From assembly GCA_031841125.1 (NCBI GenBank), contig JAJSSI010000083.1, positions 1 through 64,000 on the forward strand: 64,000 nucleotides of DNA, in the 5' to 3' direction. Source of the stretch: Acanthococcus lagerstroemiae. Lineage: Eukaryota; Arthropoda; Insecta; Hemiptera; Eriococcidae. The position numbers and the translations under genes were made by a program. The notes beneath the pieces are model-generated. The model saw only the letters and a list, made by a program, of their open reading frames with translations, was not told the DNA's origin and did no database searches. This document shows positions 50,801 to 61,840 of the stretch, piece after piece (position 1 is the first letter of the stretch; each line of letters starts with the position of its first letter).

Positions 50801-53800
50801 TTAATTAGAAGAACTCTACAGCATCTTGACCACCAAATAATCTTTATATCTCAAAAAATTAATGCCTTGCTTTGACAATGATTGAAATATGCAAAACTCG
50901 GAGAAGTAGGTACGTATAACGCCTACTGAATATGATATTATCTATACATTTCCATTATTTTTATTAACGTCGAAACGCCATTGGAGCGACAGCTAATGAA
51001 AATAAAAATACTGGTATATCCAAGTTCTGAGGGGAGTGATTTTTTACTCCTCAAACAAATTTCCCTTCTTTTTGGGAGTTTTAGGGATTTGAACATACTT
51101 ACAAGCTATATAAATCACCTATCTGGGTGAAGATTTTTCTTTTCATTCACCTTATAAAAGGCATAATCAGGTGTGAAGATTCTTCTTTTCATTGACCTTA
51201 TAAAAGGCATAATCATCAAATATTAGGAAGCATTTTCTTGGAAATTCCAGAAGCAAGTTCAATTTTATATTCTAAATGTTGATGTATACATTTTTTCATA
51301 AGGTTCCAGCCTAACGTTCTTTTCAATATTTTTTGTAATATTCTCGTGTAAAATGTGTCAAATGCTATGAAGTGGTTTCTGTACTTATTTGGAATATTTT
51401 CTTCTATTATATAGTGTAGTTGTTGATTTTAAAAAACATTTATTAATGCAGTTGATAATAATTCAGGGTGTCTACAAATAATACAAGTAGCTTTCCCATC
51501 ATAATTTCCTGAACGTACTACCACTACCTTGTCAATGTCAAGCAAACTGTAAGTTTTCTCAGTGATGCGCATTTTTCACAGAGGACTCGGAAACATTATT
51601 CTTCCATTAAAAAAGGCTTAGAATGTACCAGTTACTCTAGAATCAATCCTAGACAGTATAATCTATGAACATTCTGAAGTACAAATTTTATCTTTAATAA
51701 AAAGCTTTATGAACCCTTTTTATTTTCCAACCAATAGTTGAAGACTGACTGACCAAGACCGCAATTTTCCAAATCAGGGTGGGAACTAAAAAAAAATATT
51801 GTACGTCACAGCTGACAGGGTTTGACAGTGCAGAATAAAAAATTAAGTAATTATTAATAACAGAAGTTTTTAACTCGCTGGCCATTCCTCTTTTCATGTA
51901 AAAAAATTGCATACTCAGTTTGCCGTAAATGCGATTCAGTCGCCTGCGAGTCACAAGCGACGCACCGAGTGTTCTAATCCCAGAAGGCGCATTCATTTAG
52001 CTACTTCTCGATTAGTATACAGATACTTTGTCTATAGCAATGAAAGCAGCTTTTCAGTTTTACCGACTTTTCGGAGAAAAGGGAAGTATTTTGATTGTAT
52101 TTGGAGAAAGATTCATGAGCGATACGGACTCCGCTTACTTGGACAGGTGTTGAGGGACGAAAATTGAAATGAAATTAGAAACACAAGCATATAGTCGCTG
52201 GAGAGCCCCTATATGAAACTTGAGAAGACGCGTTTTCTTCATGTTTAAAATTTGTAACCGATTGCGTTGGAAATAGGAGTACGTCGCTTTACCGGGACGT
52301 TATTTGGGGATTATTCCAGGAGTTCGAATGTTTGGGTTTTGCTTGAATAGTGCAGATGTGACTTTTAAATTTAGTGTGAAAATCACAGCGCTAATGCTTA
52401 TGATTGAAACAAAATACGGTGCGGTAATAACTGAAACTTCACTGCGCATGTTTATGAGAGTAGATATCTCGAACTATAAGGAGGTAGATTAATTTATGTT
52501 TCCCATAGAATGTGATCAGACATAATTTGTTCGACGATCAAAATCTTGAAGATAGACCAGAATAATGAATGTAATCAACTATCGCTTAGTTCACTTGGTA
52601 GGTAAAATAATGCACGGAAGCAAGAAAATTGGGTAAAATGGCTGACCTTTTTTTTTTTTTTGAAAATAGCTTCACCATCTACTTCTCCAAGCCACGACAT
52701 AAGATCGCAAACAGATTTAAAAAAATACAAATTATTTATTAAAACTTCGTTTATTCATTTTCCAGATTATTTACTGCGGAAACCGACACCCGATTTGTCA
52801 TCGATGCGACCTTCAAGTGTGTCCCGAGGAAGCCGAACGGGTTATACCAGTTACTCACTATTGGGGTAGTTAAAGAAAAATTTGTAAGTATAATTATGTA
52901 AACGGCGTAAACTGTACTTGTACAATATAGAAATATTCATTGATTCTGTCGGATTAGCAGTTAACTTAAATAAATAACGCAGAGTGTATTGCAATAGGTC
53001 TCCTCATAAATCTCTTATTTTACACATACAGTGTGAGTAAATGGAAATAGAATATTTATAGGATAAGATTTTTTTGTCGAGTCGGCAACTACCTTTAACT
53101 AGGAAATTCCAAAACTAAAGTACCTTGAATTACTCTGTGTATACACTTTTGATAGACTGCTTTCTTCATGATCTGAACAGTGATAATGGAAGACACAGTA
53201 TCAAATAAATTTATATTTTACAGATGCTGCCATTGGTGTTTGCAGTGATGACTGGTAAAGACACAGCGCTATACATAGAAATCCTTCAAGCAATTAAGAA
53301 TCTGTACCCAGCGTGGGACCCGCATCATTTTATGTGTGATTTTGAAGCAGGTCTCCATGCTGCGGTCTCGCAGATTTTTCCAGTTTGTTCGATTACAGGA
53401 TGCTGGTTCCACTTTTCTCAGGTAAAAATTTCGTAATACTAAACCCCAGGTATACATGTATTTTTCCAGTGTTTTCGATTAATATGACATTAAAAATCTT
53501 GAAGTAGAAACATCTAGACTACTGCGCATTTAGGCATTTACCTGCTGAATGGGGAAGCTGTGAGTAATAAGTAAACCTAGACTAACCACTGAAGAATTAA
53601 CAGCTTGCGCGTACCTATATGTGCTGTAATTGTTCTCATTTATGTTATTAATAATTTTCAGGCTATTTTCCGGAGGGTTATGAAATTGGGACTGAAGGCC
53701 CAATATTCGGAAAATCAGCATCTGAGAAAAGTAGTCCGAATGCTGATGGCATTGCCGCTGCTGCCACCAGAGAAGATCGTTGAAGGGATAGCCTGTGTGG

Positions 53801-56800
53801 ACCACGAAATTCAGCAAAATGCTCTGCTACAGAATTTCCGTGGGGCACTTCAACGACTGATGGCTTATGTAAACGGCTTCTGGATGACAAGTATATATTT
53901 CATACTATATGACTCATTTCTTCCACTTATGAAAAATGCATAATAGAGTCTATATGAAAATTTTATTTGCAGGTGTGGGACCAGATGTTTTCAGCGTTTA
54001 TAAACAGCCATTACGTACCAATAATAATCTGGAAGCTCTTCACGGCTATTTGACACTATACATGACAGGATCAAGAAATGCTGTTCATCCTAATATCTGG
54101 CAATTGACGGGTATGTGTTTAATAGTACGTATGAGGTACTAAGATGGTAGGAGACGAAAAAACCGAGAATTTAGGCAATGGAATGAGCTGTACCAAAATG
54201 AACATTTCTGATAACGGCATCAAGAAGGAAAAGAAACTTTTGTAGTATTTACTGAAATATATCCTGGACTAATATGAAAGACGTGCATTTTCCTTTTTAT
54301 ATCTGAAAAGGTTTAATCAGTCGCCATTGATAAGTCGGTGGAGTGGTAGTGCGATATAAACGGTTCACATTGTGCTAATATTAGTGATTTGCTCCAAATC
54401 ATACATCAATAAACTGATTGGTTCAGTTGATAGTAACTTTTAATACAGCATAAGTGAAGGGTGGTAAGGTAAAGATTGATGGTTAATAGTACAGTCTCGG
54501 TACGTTTATAACTTGGAAGAAAGGTAATACATTACAAAATGGTTGTTGCAGAGGGTCTCAGAATAATGGAGCACAAATTTGCGGCAGAGTATTGGTCCTT
54601 AAAGGATGGCAGAGATATTCGACCACCTCCAAGAAAGAAGTGGAAGAAACACGACGATGCAATAAAAAAAACCACCACCGAACTGGACGAAGGCAGAATA
54701 ACTGTAGATTTTTTCCTGCGAAAAATGAGTCACCATTGTTCGGAAAATGAAATAGGTTAGTTTCAAAATTTCTTCTCGCTTTAGGCTTATTGTAAAATAC
54801 ACTTAAGTGTGCACATAAAAGTGAACATGATTGGAACGAAAGGGGGAAAAATGCATACCTATCATTCTGTACTTGATGAGCAGGTGATCGCCTGCTTCCT
54901 ACCCGTATGGCATATAGGTTTAAATCCCAGCCCGGCCTGATCAGTTGTTGCAGGCTTTTTCGAACGTCACTGTAGCGTCTCAGACACAGAGCGATCGCAG
55001 TATCAAGGAAGGTGTATTAACAGCATGTACTGAACAGCCGCCAGTTTTCAGAACAAACTGTTACTGTTTGTGTGTTTGGCAATAAGGAAAAAGAAACTCG
55101 TAACGCAAAAGAACTTTGGGGAAGGCAAAAGTAAATTACATACGATAGATGTGGTCGCCGACCCCCGGGCGGGTATGGCGCTTGAAGAAGAATAAGCGAT
55201 TAATAAATTTTGGAAAAGTTTTACAATAATTTGCAATAACTGGATGGAACAGCTCTTCCTTCTCCCAAATTAATACTCAGCGCTTATCCAAAGTGTTTGT
55301 GGAATAACAATATAATATATACATATTTTCTTTATGTAGTACCTTGGACTGTGCTGCCCAATTTACTTCCTTCAACATAACTTAATCATATGAATGTTGC
55401 TTCCACATCTCGGGGACAGCATTGTTTTATTTGTAATTTTTAAACAAAACATGTAAACAATACCGTACATGTATTCTTTACTGACCTATAACTTACTCAA
55501 ACATCCAATCATTAACAAGTTATTTATTTCAGCCTTGCAAGTAGACGAAGAAGTAGAAATTGACCTAAACTGGGGTAAGTGCTTATTCAATTTTAACGTA
55601 CTTGTAACAGAATTTCTGAAAATTTGATTTTGTACGCTGTATTTCGTGATGTATAACTAAAAGTAGTTGTATTCAAGAACACTGATACATTTCTTTAATT
55701 TATATTTAGATATGGATGATGAGTATGTCGATGATCCGATTCCACTTCATCATGAGTTTGAAAATTTCATAGGTAACGTAGAACCCTTTAAATTGTATTG
55801 AATACGAGTTAGTATTTCCAAACTAACATTCAGTTTTTAAAGAAACAGCTCCAGTCCTTATTCTATCAATTCTTGATACAGGAGTATAACTCGTAAGTTT
55901 CCATTATACGAGAATCACAACTGAAGAAATACACTGAGTACGAAGTGTTTACCTTGGTTGAAATAATTCCTCATAGAATAGGTACAATTCCTGACGCAGA
56001 GGTGCGCATATAGTTTCACAAAAATCGCCTATAGATAGAAAACGATCTGGGACTTAGAAATGGAAAAAATGAAATAGCGTATACGTATACTATGTTCAAA
56101 AGCATAGTAATTCTTCAAGTACAATTATTAATTCTATTTCGAAAATAATATTCTTAACTTGAAATATAATTTTTTCAGCCGAAGACGAGCAGGAGCGCGT
56201 GGAAGAAAATTTAGTTGAAGAAGTGGAAATATTGGTTGACTGGGGTAAAGGCTTATTTCAATAGCCACATGAACAGTTTATGAAGTGCTAGCGTATATAT
56301 GTTCAAAAGCATAGTAATTCTTCAAGTACAATTATTAATTCTATTTCGAAAATAATATTCTTAACTTGAAATATAATTTTTTCAGCCGAAGACGAGCAGG
56401 AGCGCGTGGAAGAAAATTTAGTTGAAGAAGTCGAAATATTGGTTGACTGGGGTAAAGGCTTATTTCAATAGCCACATGAACAGTTTATGAAGTGCTAGCG
56501 TATATATGTTCAAAAGCATAGTAATTCTTCAAGTACAATTATTAATTCTATTTCGAAAATAATATTCTTAACTTGAAATATAATTTTTTCAGCCGAAGAC
56601 GAGCAGGAGCGCGTGGAAGAAAATTTAGTTGAAGAAGTCGAAATATTGGTTGACTGGGGTAAAGGCTTATTTCAATAGCCACATGAACAGTTTATGAAGT
56701 ACTAGCGTATATATGTTCAAAAGCATAGTAATTCTTTAAGTACAATTATTAATTCTATTTTGAAAATAATATTCTTAACTTGAAATATAATTTTTTCAGC

Positions 56801-57502
56801 CGAAGACGAGCAGGAGCGCGTGGAAGAAAATTTAGTTGAAGAAGTCGAAATATTGGTTGACTAGTGTTTTTTTCTAGTGTTTTTCATCAATTTTGGTAAT
56901 AGGCATCATTAAATTTTATTTCAAAAATAGTGCGGAAAAAAATATGAAAAAGTATTGAGAGGGCAATATATTATTTCAAAATTTTTCTATGTTTTAGGTT
57001 GTAGATGTAAGATGTGCACGCACACTACTATTAGTCTTCCAGACACCGCACTTGAAACTTACGAATTACAAGTAAGAGGCAATACCTAGGGGCACGCAAC
57101 CATTCTCTCCCCTTTTACTTCGTCACTGTATACCAGGTCAACTAAAGTTTTTCGATCTAATTTCGGGCATAATAATTCAAGACATTAGTGCATAATTTAC
57201 ACGTTTTCAGGGTAGCCCGTTTATTGTGGTTTTTCGAAGGCGGAAATGTAATAAAGAAAATAAATAAAGCACAAACCTGTCGGGTATTAGCGAAAAAATT
57301 TACATATTCTTAGCGTGACGTAAGGTTTCTATTATTTCAGGAGACAGAGAGAGGGAAAATTTATGAAAGCACGAGCGTCTACAAGCTTTTTAATGTCAGT
57401 CTGAATTTGAAAGAGATTAGTGCTTTTCTTTCTCTAGCGCCTCCTTTATCAATTTCGACAAAAAGCACGACTAAAGATGAAATAAAAGAAAGTAACACCT
57501 AG
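40674..57502 (+). CDS. FLYWCH zinc-finger / MULE-transposase-domain protein, ~16 exons
   Basis: Exons: 40674-40806, 41690-41864, 50237-50467, 52766-52883, 53224-53421, 53662-53890, 53973-54110, 54552-54755, 55533-55574, 55710-55772, 56179-56244, 56386-56451, 56593-56658, then either 56800-56864 (stop) or 56998-57071 plus 57341-57502 (stop). All junctions are GT..AG and in phase. The long form sums to 1,965 nt (654 residues), the short form to 597. Domains: a FLYWCH finger at residues about 10-66 (C36, C41, H64, H66), and a MULE transposase core with VIDATFKC (D193), FMCDFEAG (D258), CWFHFSQ (C279, H282) and RTNNNLEALHGYL downstream. An acidic tail is built from duplicated exons. Such genes occur in many copies in insects, either as multi-exon transposons or as host genes derived from them. 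No terminal repeats are seen around this one. The start is the ATG before the FLYWCH domain, the usual position. Confidence 0.85.
43240..43450 (+). repeat. Poly(G)-tailed repeat fragment
   Basis: A segment starting near GACGCAACTAGGG and ending in 13 G at 43436-43448. It resembles in layout the poly(G)/poly(C)-bearing repeats at 43911, 45604 and 48249. Confidence 0.4.
43911..44105 (+). repeat. Poly(G) repeat family, forward copy
   Basis: Begins GACGAAACTTGACTTTCAGT, followed by 12 G at 43931-43942. It then contains TTTGCCGATTTTTCATCAAA and ends with ATTCAAATGAACAGTTTC. The same sequence, inverted, is found at about 45600-45860 and 48475-48715. Confidence 0.6.
44190..46510. repeat. Long inverted-repeat structure, arms ~310 bp
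   Basis: The left arm 44190-44505 (GCATACCCTAGTCTGGGAGG, CCTTTACACATTATGGTGGT, GGAATCCGTGCCACAAG) returns inverted at about 46185-46505, diverged by perhaps 15-20%. The core, 44510-46180, has no intact gene and contains an inverted copy of the poly(G) repeat. It could be a foldback-type element. Confidence 0.55.
45590..45865 (-). repeat. Poly(G) repeat family, reverse copy 1
   Basis: 15 C at 45604-45618 lie at one end. The body TTCATTTGAATTTTTCATTT matches the reverse of the 43911 copy. The other end reads CCAAACTGAAAGTCAAATTT but has lost the long C run at that position. Confidence 0.55.
48210..48300 (+). repeat. Poly(G) tract in repeat context
   Basis: GGGACGTACCGAAGAGTTTT precedes 18 G at 48249-48266, the same 'GGGACG...poly(G)' layout seen elsewhere in this intron. 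An A run of about 24 follows near 48391-48414. Confidence 0.45.
48475..48715 (-). repeat. Poly(G) repeat family, reverse copy 2
   Basis: The body matches the inverse of the 43911 copy (TTCATTTGAATTTTTCATTT). It ends with 23 C at 48666-48688 followed by AACTGAAAGTCGTTTCGTCT. Confidence 0.6.
50237..54755 (+). CDS. MULE transposase core, exons 3-8
   Basis: Exon 3 carries the pre-catalytic region (QWHRRKMQPPIPKSL, then YRGHTDRYVLFVSP). Exon 4 has the first catalytic Asp in RFVIDATFKCVPRKP. Exon 5 has the second in HHFMCDFEAGLHAAV and the C-x2-H pair in GCWFHFSQ. Exon 6 gives a helical stretch (LRKVVRMLMALPLLPPEKI). Exon 7 contains RTNNNLEALHGYL and HPNIWQLT, also conserved in the family. Exon 8 is basic then acidic (RPPPRKKWKKHDDA). 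The frame is open throughout, so the core is not visibly broken. The third acidic catalytic residue cannot be fixed by eye. Confidence 0.85.
50468..52765 (+). other. Intron 3 of the FLYWCH/MULE gene
   Basis: A 2.3-kb intron between GTAAGT and TTTTCCAG. Apart from a SINE-like repeat at about 51930-52170 and a tandem 50-bp duplication near 51120-51210 (aagattcttcttttcatt), nothing is recognised. Confidence 0.6.
51930..52170 (+). mobile_element. Possible tRNA-derived SINE in intron 3
   Basis: The head region (GCGATTCAGTCGCCTGCGAG, then GTGTTCTAATCCCAG about 35 bases on) resembles the A and B boxes of a tRNA-type RNA polymerase III promoter. A non-tRNA body follows. No clear target duplication was found. 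Confidence 0.4.
54870..55195 (+). mobile_element. Possible tRNA-derived SINE in intron 8
   Basis: GATGAGCAGGTGATCGCCTG followed by ATAGGTTTAAATCCC looks like A and B boxes. The body runs to about 55195 and ends in a GAAGAAGAATAAG-type tail. The ends are not defined by a target duplication. Confidence 0.45.
56075..56864 (+). repeat. Tandem array of an acidic exon, 207-bp unit, four exon copies
   Basis: Exon copies begin at 56179, 56386, 56593 and 56800, exactly 207 bases apart, and are almost identical, introns included. Each 66-nt exon is preceded by TTTTTTCAG and, in copies 1-3, followed by GTAAAGG. Each encodes EDEQERVEENLVEEVEILV and DW, with phase 1 at both ends, so any number of copies keeps the frame. 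Copy 4 diverges right after GACT, which removes the donor and creates a TAG. Exon 9 (55533-55574) and the intron start after it are an older, diverged relative. Confidence 0.9.
56998..57502 (+). CDS. Alternative C-terminal exons of the FLYWCH/MULE gene
   Basis: After a TTTTAG acceptor, 56998-57071 is in phase with exon copies 1-3 and encodes CRCKMCTHTTISLPDTALET and YELQ, ending at GTAAGA. 57341-57502, after ATTATTTCAG, continues ETERGKIYESTSVYKLFNV and ends at a TAG. The exons fit in phase and the text is protein-like. They can be reached only if copy 4 is skipped, because copy 4 has a stop and no donor. The C-x-C-x2-C cluster may bind metal. No domain is recognised. Confidence 0.55.
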
Positions 57503-57935
57503 TTAGAATGAGGGAAACTCCAAGGACGAGGCATAATGTAACTTTAGCGAAAGGAAGTAATAGAGAAAGAAACGTTCTTACATTAAATCCATATAAAAAA
57601 CAAAAGACCACAGTAAGAATGGATTTAAAAAAAACTAATATCAATAATGAAGGCGTAAAACAAAGATGCTCATTATCTTTCGTACTATTTAATAATCTAT
57701 AATTATAGAGAAATAAGAGTTACCCTTCACCAAGAGAAAATAAAAATAATGTTGAAGTTTGCAGATGGTACATTGTTCGTCTAGCTGAGAAAATAAAATA
57801 TTTAAAAGTTGTAAATTATGTAAAATAATAGAAAGCAAACTGCGCGCAGGCCAATGTATGACAATAAACGAAAGCAAACCTATGCATGAAGATTAAAATA
57901 TCAAAATTCACAGTGAGGACATTCAGGAAATTAAT
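57503..57935 (+). pseudogene. LINE reverse-transcriptase relic downstream of the FLYWCH/MULE gene
   Basis: The frame at 57508-57702 ends NNEGVKQRCSLSFVLFNNL, like the 'GVRQGCPLSPLLFNL' block of reverse transcriptases. Just after, in another frame, IMLKFADGTLFV mimics the 'ADDTLF' catalytic box with the second Asp lost, and MTINESKP mimics the 'INxxKT' block. Stops and frame shifts intervene, so it is inactive. Confidence 0.6.
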
Positions 57936-58259
57936 GAGGAAGTAACATAACAAAGTATGGAAGAAGGAAGAAAAATATAATATCTCAAGTAGGATACTAA
58001 AACAAAAATAACGTATTTTGATAAAACCCACATTTCAGAATAAAAAAATTAACTACACCCTTACAAGGTTTTTCTTCAGTTAATTTCTAATTTCTAGATT
58101 TTATAATTCGGTCTAATAATTTTATCAGTATTAAATTTTTATTCGGGTTATTAGTATAATAAGACCAATCTCATTTTACATTTTAAATAGTTTGAATTTC
58201 GATTTTGATAACTTAAATCTTCTTTTCTTCATCCTCCTCCTCTTCTGCTTTTCATTAAC

Positions 58260-60250
58260 ATTAGTGCTGCAGCACAACAACATCTGATAAGAGAAGTGCT
58301 GATCAAGAAGGAACAGCGTGACGACAGACAGTCTATAATTTTTATAATGTTACGGGATCAGGAATGCTGGAATGCAGTAGGCGAGTTAGCTAGGTATGTC
58401 ATGAGACAGAAAGAGTGGAGCATCACAGGGATGCTACCCAGGCGAAACAGGAAAGTAGGAGGGGACAGAAATGTTGCATTCCTCTGTTATTATTGCATTA
58501 ACTGCGTGTTCATTTTGCCCCCTGATTTCAGCTAACGAGAAAGATGAACAGACATGCTTGTCCAACTGCTAGTCCACAGACAGGAAACACGAGTCTGGTT
58601 AGGGGAGACAGAAAGAGTGGAGCATCACAGGGATGCTACCCAGGAGAAACAGGAAAGTAGGAGGGGACAGAAATGTTGCATTCCTCTATTATTATTTTAT
58701 TAACTGCGTGTTCATTTTGCACCCTGATTTCAGCTAACGAGAAAGAAGATGAACAGACATGCTTGTCCAACCACCGCTAGTCCACTGACAGGAAACACGG
58801 GTCTGGTTAGGGGAGACCGGAAGAGTGGAGCATCACAGGGATGCTACCCAGAAGAAACAGGAAAGTAGGAGGGGACAGAAATGTTGCATTCCTCTGTTAT
58901 TATTTTATTAACTGCGTGTTCATTTTGCACCCTGATTTCAGCTAACAAGAAAGAAGATGAACAGACATGCTTGTCCAACCACCGCTAGTCCACTGACAGG
59001 AAACACGGGTCTGGTTAGGGGGGACTGGAAGAGTGGAGCATCACAGGGATGCTACCCAGGAGAAACAAGAAAGTAGGAGGGGATAGAAATGTTGCATTCC
59101 TCTGTTATTATTTTATTAACTGCGCGTTAATTTTACACCCTGATTTCAGCTAACGAGAAAAAATATGAACAGACATGCTTGTCCAACCGCTAGTCCACAG
59201 ACAGGAAACACGGGTCTGGTTAGGGATGCGGAGGTTCCCATCTCTGAGGCGAAGGTACTTACAAGGGTGGTTCCGGAGGTAAGAGTGTTGTATCATAAAG
59301 GGAAACTGATTTGTGTGTGCCCACACTAATGTCATTATTATTACTGTAGCAGCAACGATAGCTTATGACTGAAGTGCTGATGAACAAGTCGAGGATGTGA
59401 AACAATGTGGCTATAGAGAGTCACATTTGTTGCAGAGCCAGGACTGCTAGAATGCAGTAGCCCAGTTAGCTAAGCATGTCATAAGACTGTAAAACAGACA
59501 GAGTGGACCATTACCAGGACACCTGCTACCCAGGAGAAAAAGGGATGCACGAGGGGACAGAAATGTTGCATTTGTCTTTCAATTTATTAACTACATGTTT
59601 GTCTTGCTCTCTGATTTCAGGTGATGAGAAAGATGGAGACGGATAGACGTACTTGTTCAAATGCCAATCCATATGGTGGAGATTCGGATCTGGTTAGGGA
59701 TGCAACGGTGGCTCTTTTCAGACACTTTCATCTATAAAACACGGAAGAGGAATGGGAGCTCGAGCCAGTTTCAAGGTGTGCTTCCTATCTCTGATGCGTA
59801 CTCAAAAGGGTGGTCCTGGAAGAGGTAGGAGGGCAGTTTTTTGAGGACCAGTTGTGTTGTACGTGCACACACTATATGTCCTATATTAATTATTCTTTCT
59901 GCAGCAGCAATAACTGATGACAAAAGTGCTGATGAAGAAGTCGAGAATGAGAAACGTACAGAGTCTCATTCTTACAATGTTGCAGGACCAGGACCACTGG
60001 AATGCAGTAATCGAATTAGCTGGACATGTCATGTATATATGTACACCACGTCATTAATCGATTATCATTATTATTACTATTATTATTACAACAGCTGACG
60101 ACAAGAGTGCTGATCCACCATCAAATTACCAGAAAGGCAGGAACAGGGTGGACCAGACCTGCCACGGAGACTATGGAGAAATCGACGACAGAAAACGGTG
60201 TGACTACAGAGAGCCTTCCAATTGACGTAAATTCACGATGATGTGCTGGG
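58260..60250 (+). repeat. Composite tandem repeats with exon-like segments
   Basis: Four copies of a ~205-bp unit start at about 58405, 58607, 58815 and 59023 (each begins GAC-GAAGAGTGGAGCATCAC and contains CTGATTTCAGCTAAC). A larger unit beginning GCAGCA-CAA and containing AAGTGCTGATGAAGAAGTCG occurs at about 58265, 59345, 59895 and, in part, 60090. Several units have a good acceptor followed by a short acidic frame (ITDDKSADEEVENEKR after 59893). These may be extra, decaying exons like those of the preceding gene, but no continuous model is supported. Confidence 0.55.
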
Positions 60251-61721
60251 GCTTAGACCTGTGGGGAGATTACGTCAATCTGAAAGGGGGAAGGTGACGC
60301 TACTTTAACGCTGTGGAAGTCGAAAACTAGATATTCTCCGAAATTAGTAAACGTTCAAATTTGATTCAAAATCCATGGTAAGCATGAGCGATAACGTTCT
60401 TTTTACACCAGTTCAACTACTCAACTCAATTTCGCAATAAGCAGTAACGCAGCCGAATAAAAATTCATAACTAGAAAAAATATATATATATATATTTTTA
60501 TTTATTTATTTTTATTCTATAAGAATCCAAATTAAAAATCTTCAGTCTGTCTCTGAGCTGGCTGATTCACCTAACGGGAAACAGAATAACAAAAACATTG
60601 TTCCCGTCAGTTTCAATAAGAAATGTGAGTTGAAAATTAAAAAACACTGTAAAACATAGGAACGCTGTCAAAGTTCAGTGGCTGCTGAATTCTCAAAATA
60701 ATCGAGGATATTACGAGTCCTTAAATTATTTTCCAAAGTGTCATGCTACCGAAGAAATGTAAAGAAATTAAAACTAATTTTCGGATCGTGCAGCTACTCA
60801 GTACTGTCTCATTTAACAAGCATATCTAGACCACTAGAGAAAGTATTACTACTTTTGGTCAGCTTTGTAACACAAATAGACATTTCTGTAATGCCAAGAA
60901 TACGTATATTTCCGAATATAGAGAACAGTACCAAGATCAAAATGTAGGCCTAATGAGACGAGGCATAACACGAAATTTCTATTGAAATGTTGATGTCTAA
61001 AAATTAGATCTCCAAAATAAGATCAACATCAAATTACAACAGAGGTCGCTCAAAATCTAAGACGCCACATCTAGCCTAACTGTAATTTCGTATTCTAAAT
61101 CGACGAACTATTCTGAAGTTCCTTATCGACCGTTTAGGTGCTCAAAATAGAATTTCAAAATTGATAAACTATTATTGGAACCGATGATCGCAAACATTTT
61201 GACCATCATAAATCTGATCTTCCCTGAAGCTCGTATAATTCTACAGGCTCATGAAATCACGAACGATCTCACGTAAAGAGCCTAAAATTCTGCCATGAAT
61301 AAACTATACAAGAAGTTCTTCAAACTCACTGAATCGTCCATGACGACGTCGGCATTTGCTTCGGTCATCCTTTTCGGAAATCTTCAATGTTATAGTGGTA
61401 AAAGAAATAATTTAACAATTCCAGATGATTATAAAATTTTAAATTGCTTCGATATAACGTTAATACAAGCTTTTCAGAGAGGCTTGAAAATTGGAAAGCG
61501 TAATAGTTCGTCGATTATAAAGAGGCCAGCAATTTTTAAGCTCTCAAATTTCTGACTTGAAAAGTCGAGGAATACTTGGTTTCTAATTTGGCGGCAACTT
61601 CTCAAAAATGTAGGCTAGAAGATGCCGGTTCTGTTTGAATCGTATTATCTGTGATTCAGGTTTTAACTCTGTGACGTCAGAATATCCACAGAGTTAAAGT
61701 CGAAAACGTACAGTTTTTGAC
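60251..61721. other. Probable BEL/Pao 3' LTR and flank
   Basis: If the element on the minus strand begins its 3' LTR at 61722, the LTR lies in the upper part of this interval. Its other end cannot be fixed without the 5' LTR. A palindrome AACTCTGTGACGTCA..CCACAGAGTT spans about 61664-61697. A TA microsatellite lies near 60480-60497. No host gene is supported. Confidence 0.4.
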
Positions 61722-61750
61722 ACTGACCCCCCCCCCCTTTTCACCACCAA
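61722..61750 (-). other. Polypurine tract and LTR start of the BEL/Pao element
   Basis: On the minus strand the polyprotein stop is followed, about 90 bases later, by GGTGGTGAAAAG and then 11 G, a polypurine tract. Then comes TCAGTGTCAAAAACTG, where TG (61722/61721) is a plausible LTR start. A tract like this primes plus-strand DNA synthesis in LTR retrotransposons. Confidence 0.5.
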
Positions 61751-61840
61751 CCCAAAGGACCGGTGGTCAGGGCTAGGGGTCAGCACTCTGGGAACACTAA
61801 ACAGGGGAGAAAAAAGTTACCTTTCCAGTAGGGCAAACAA

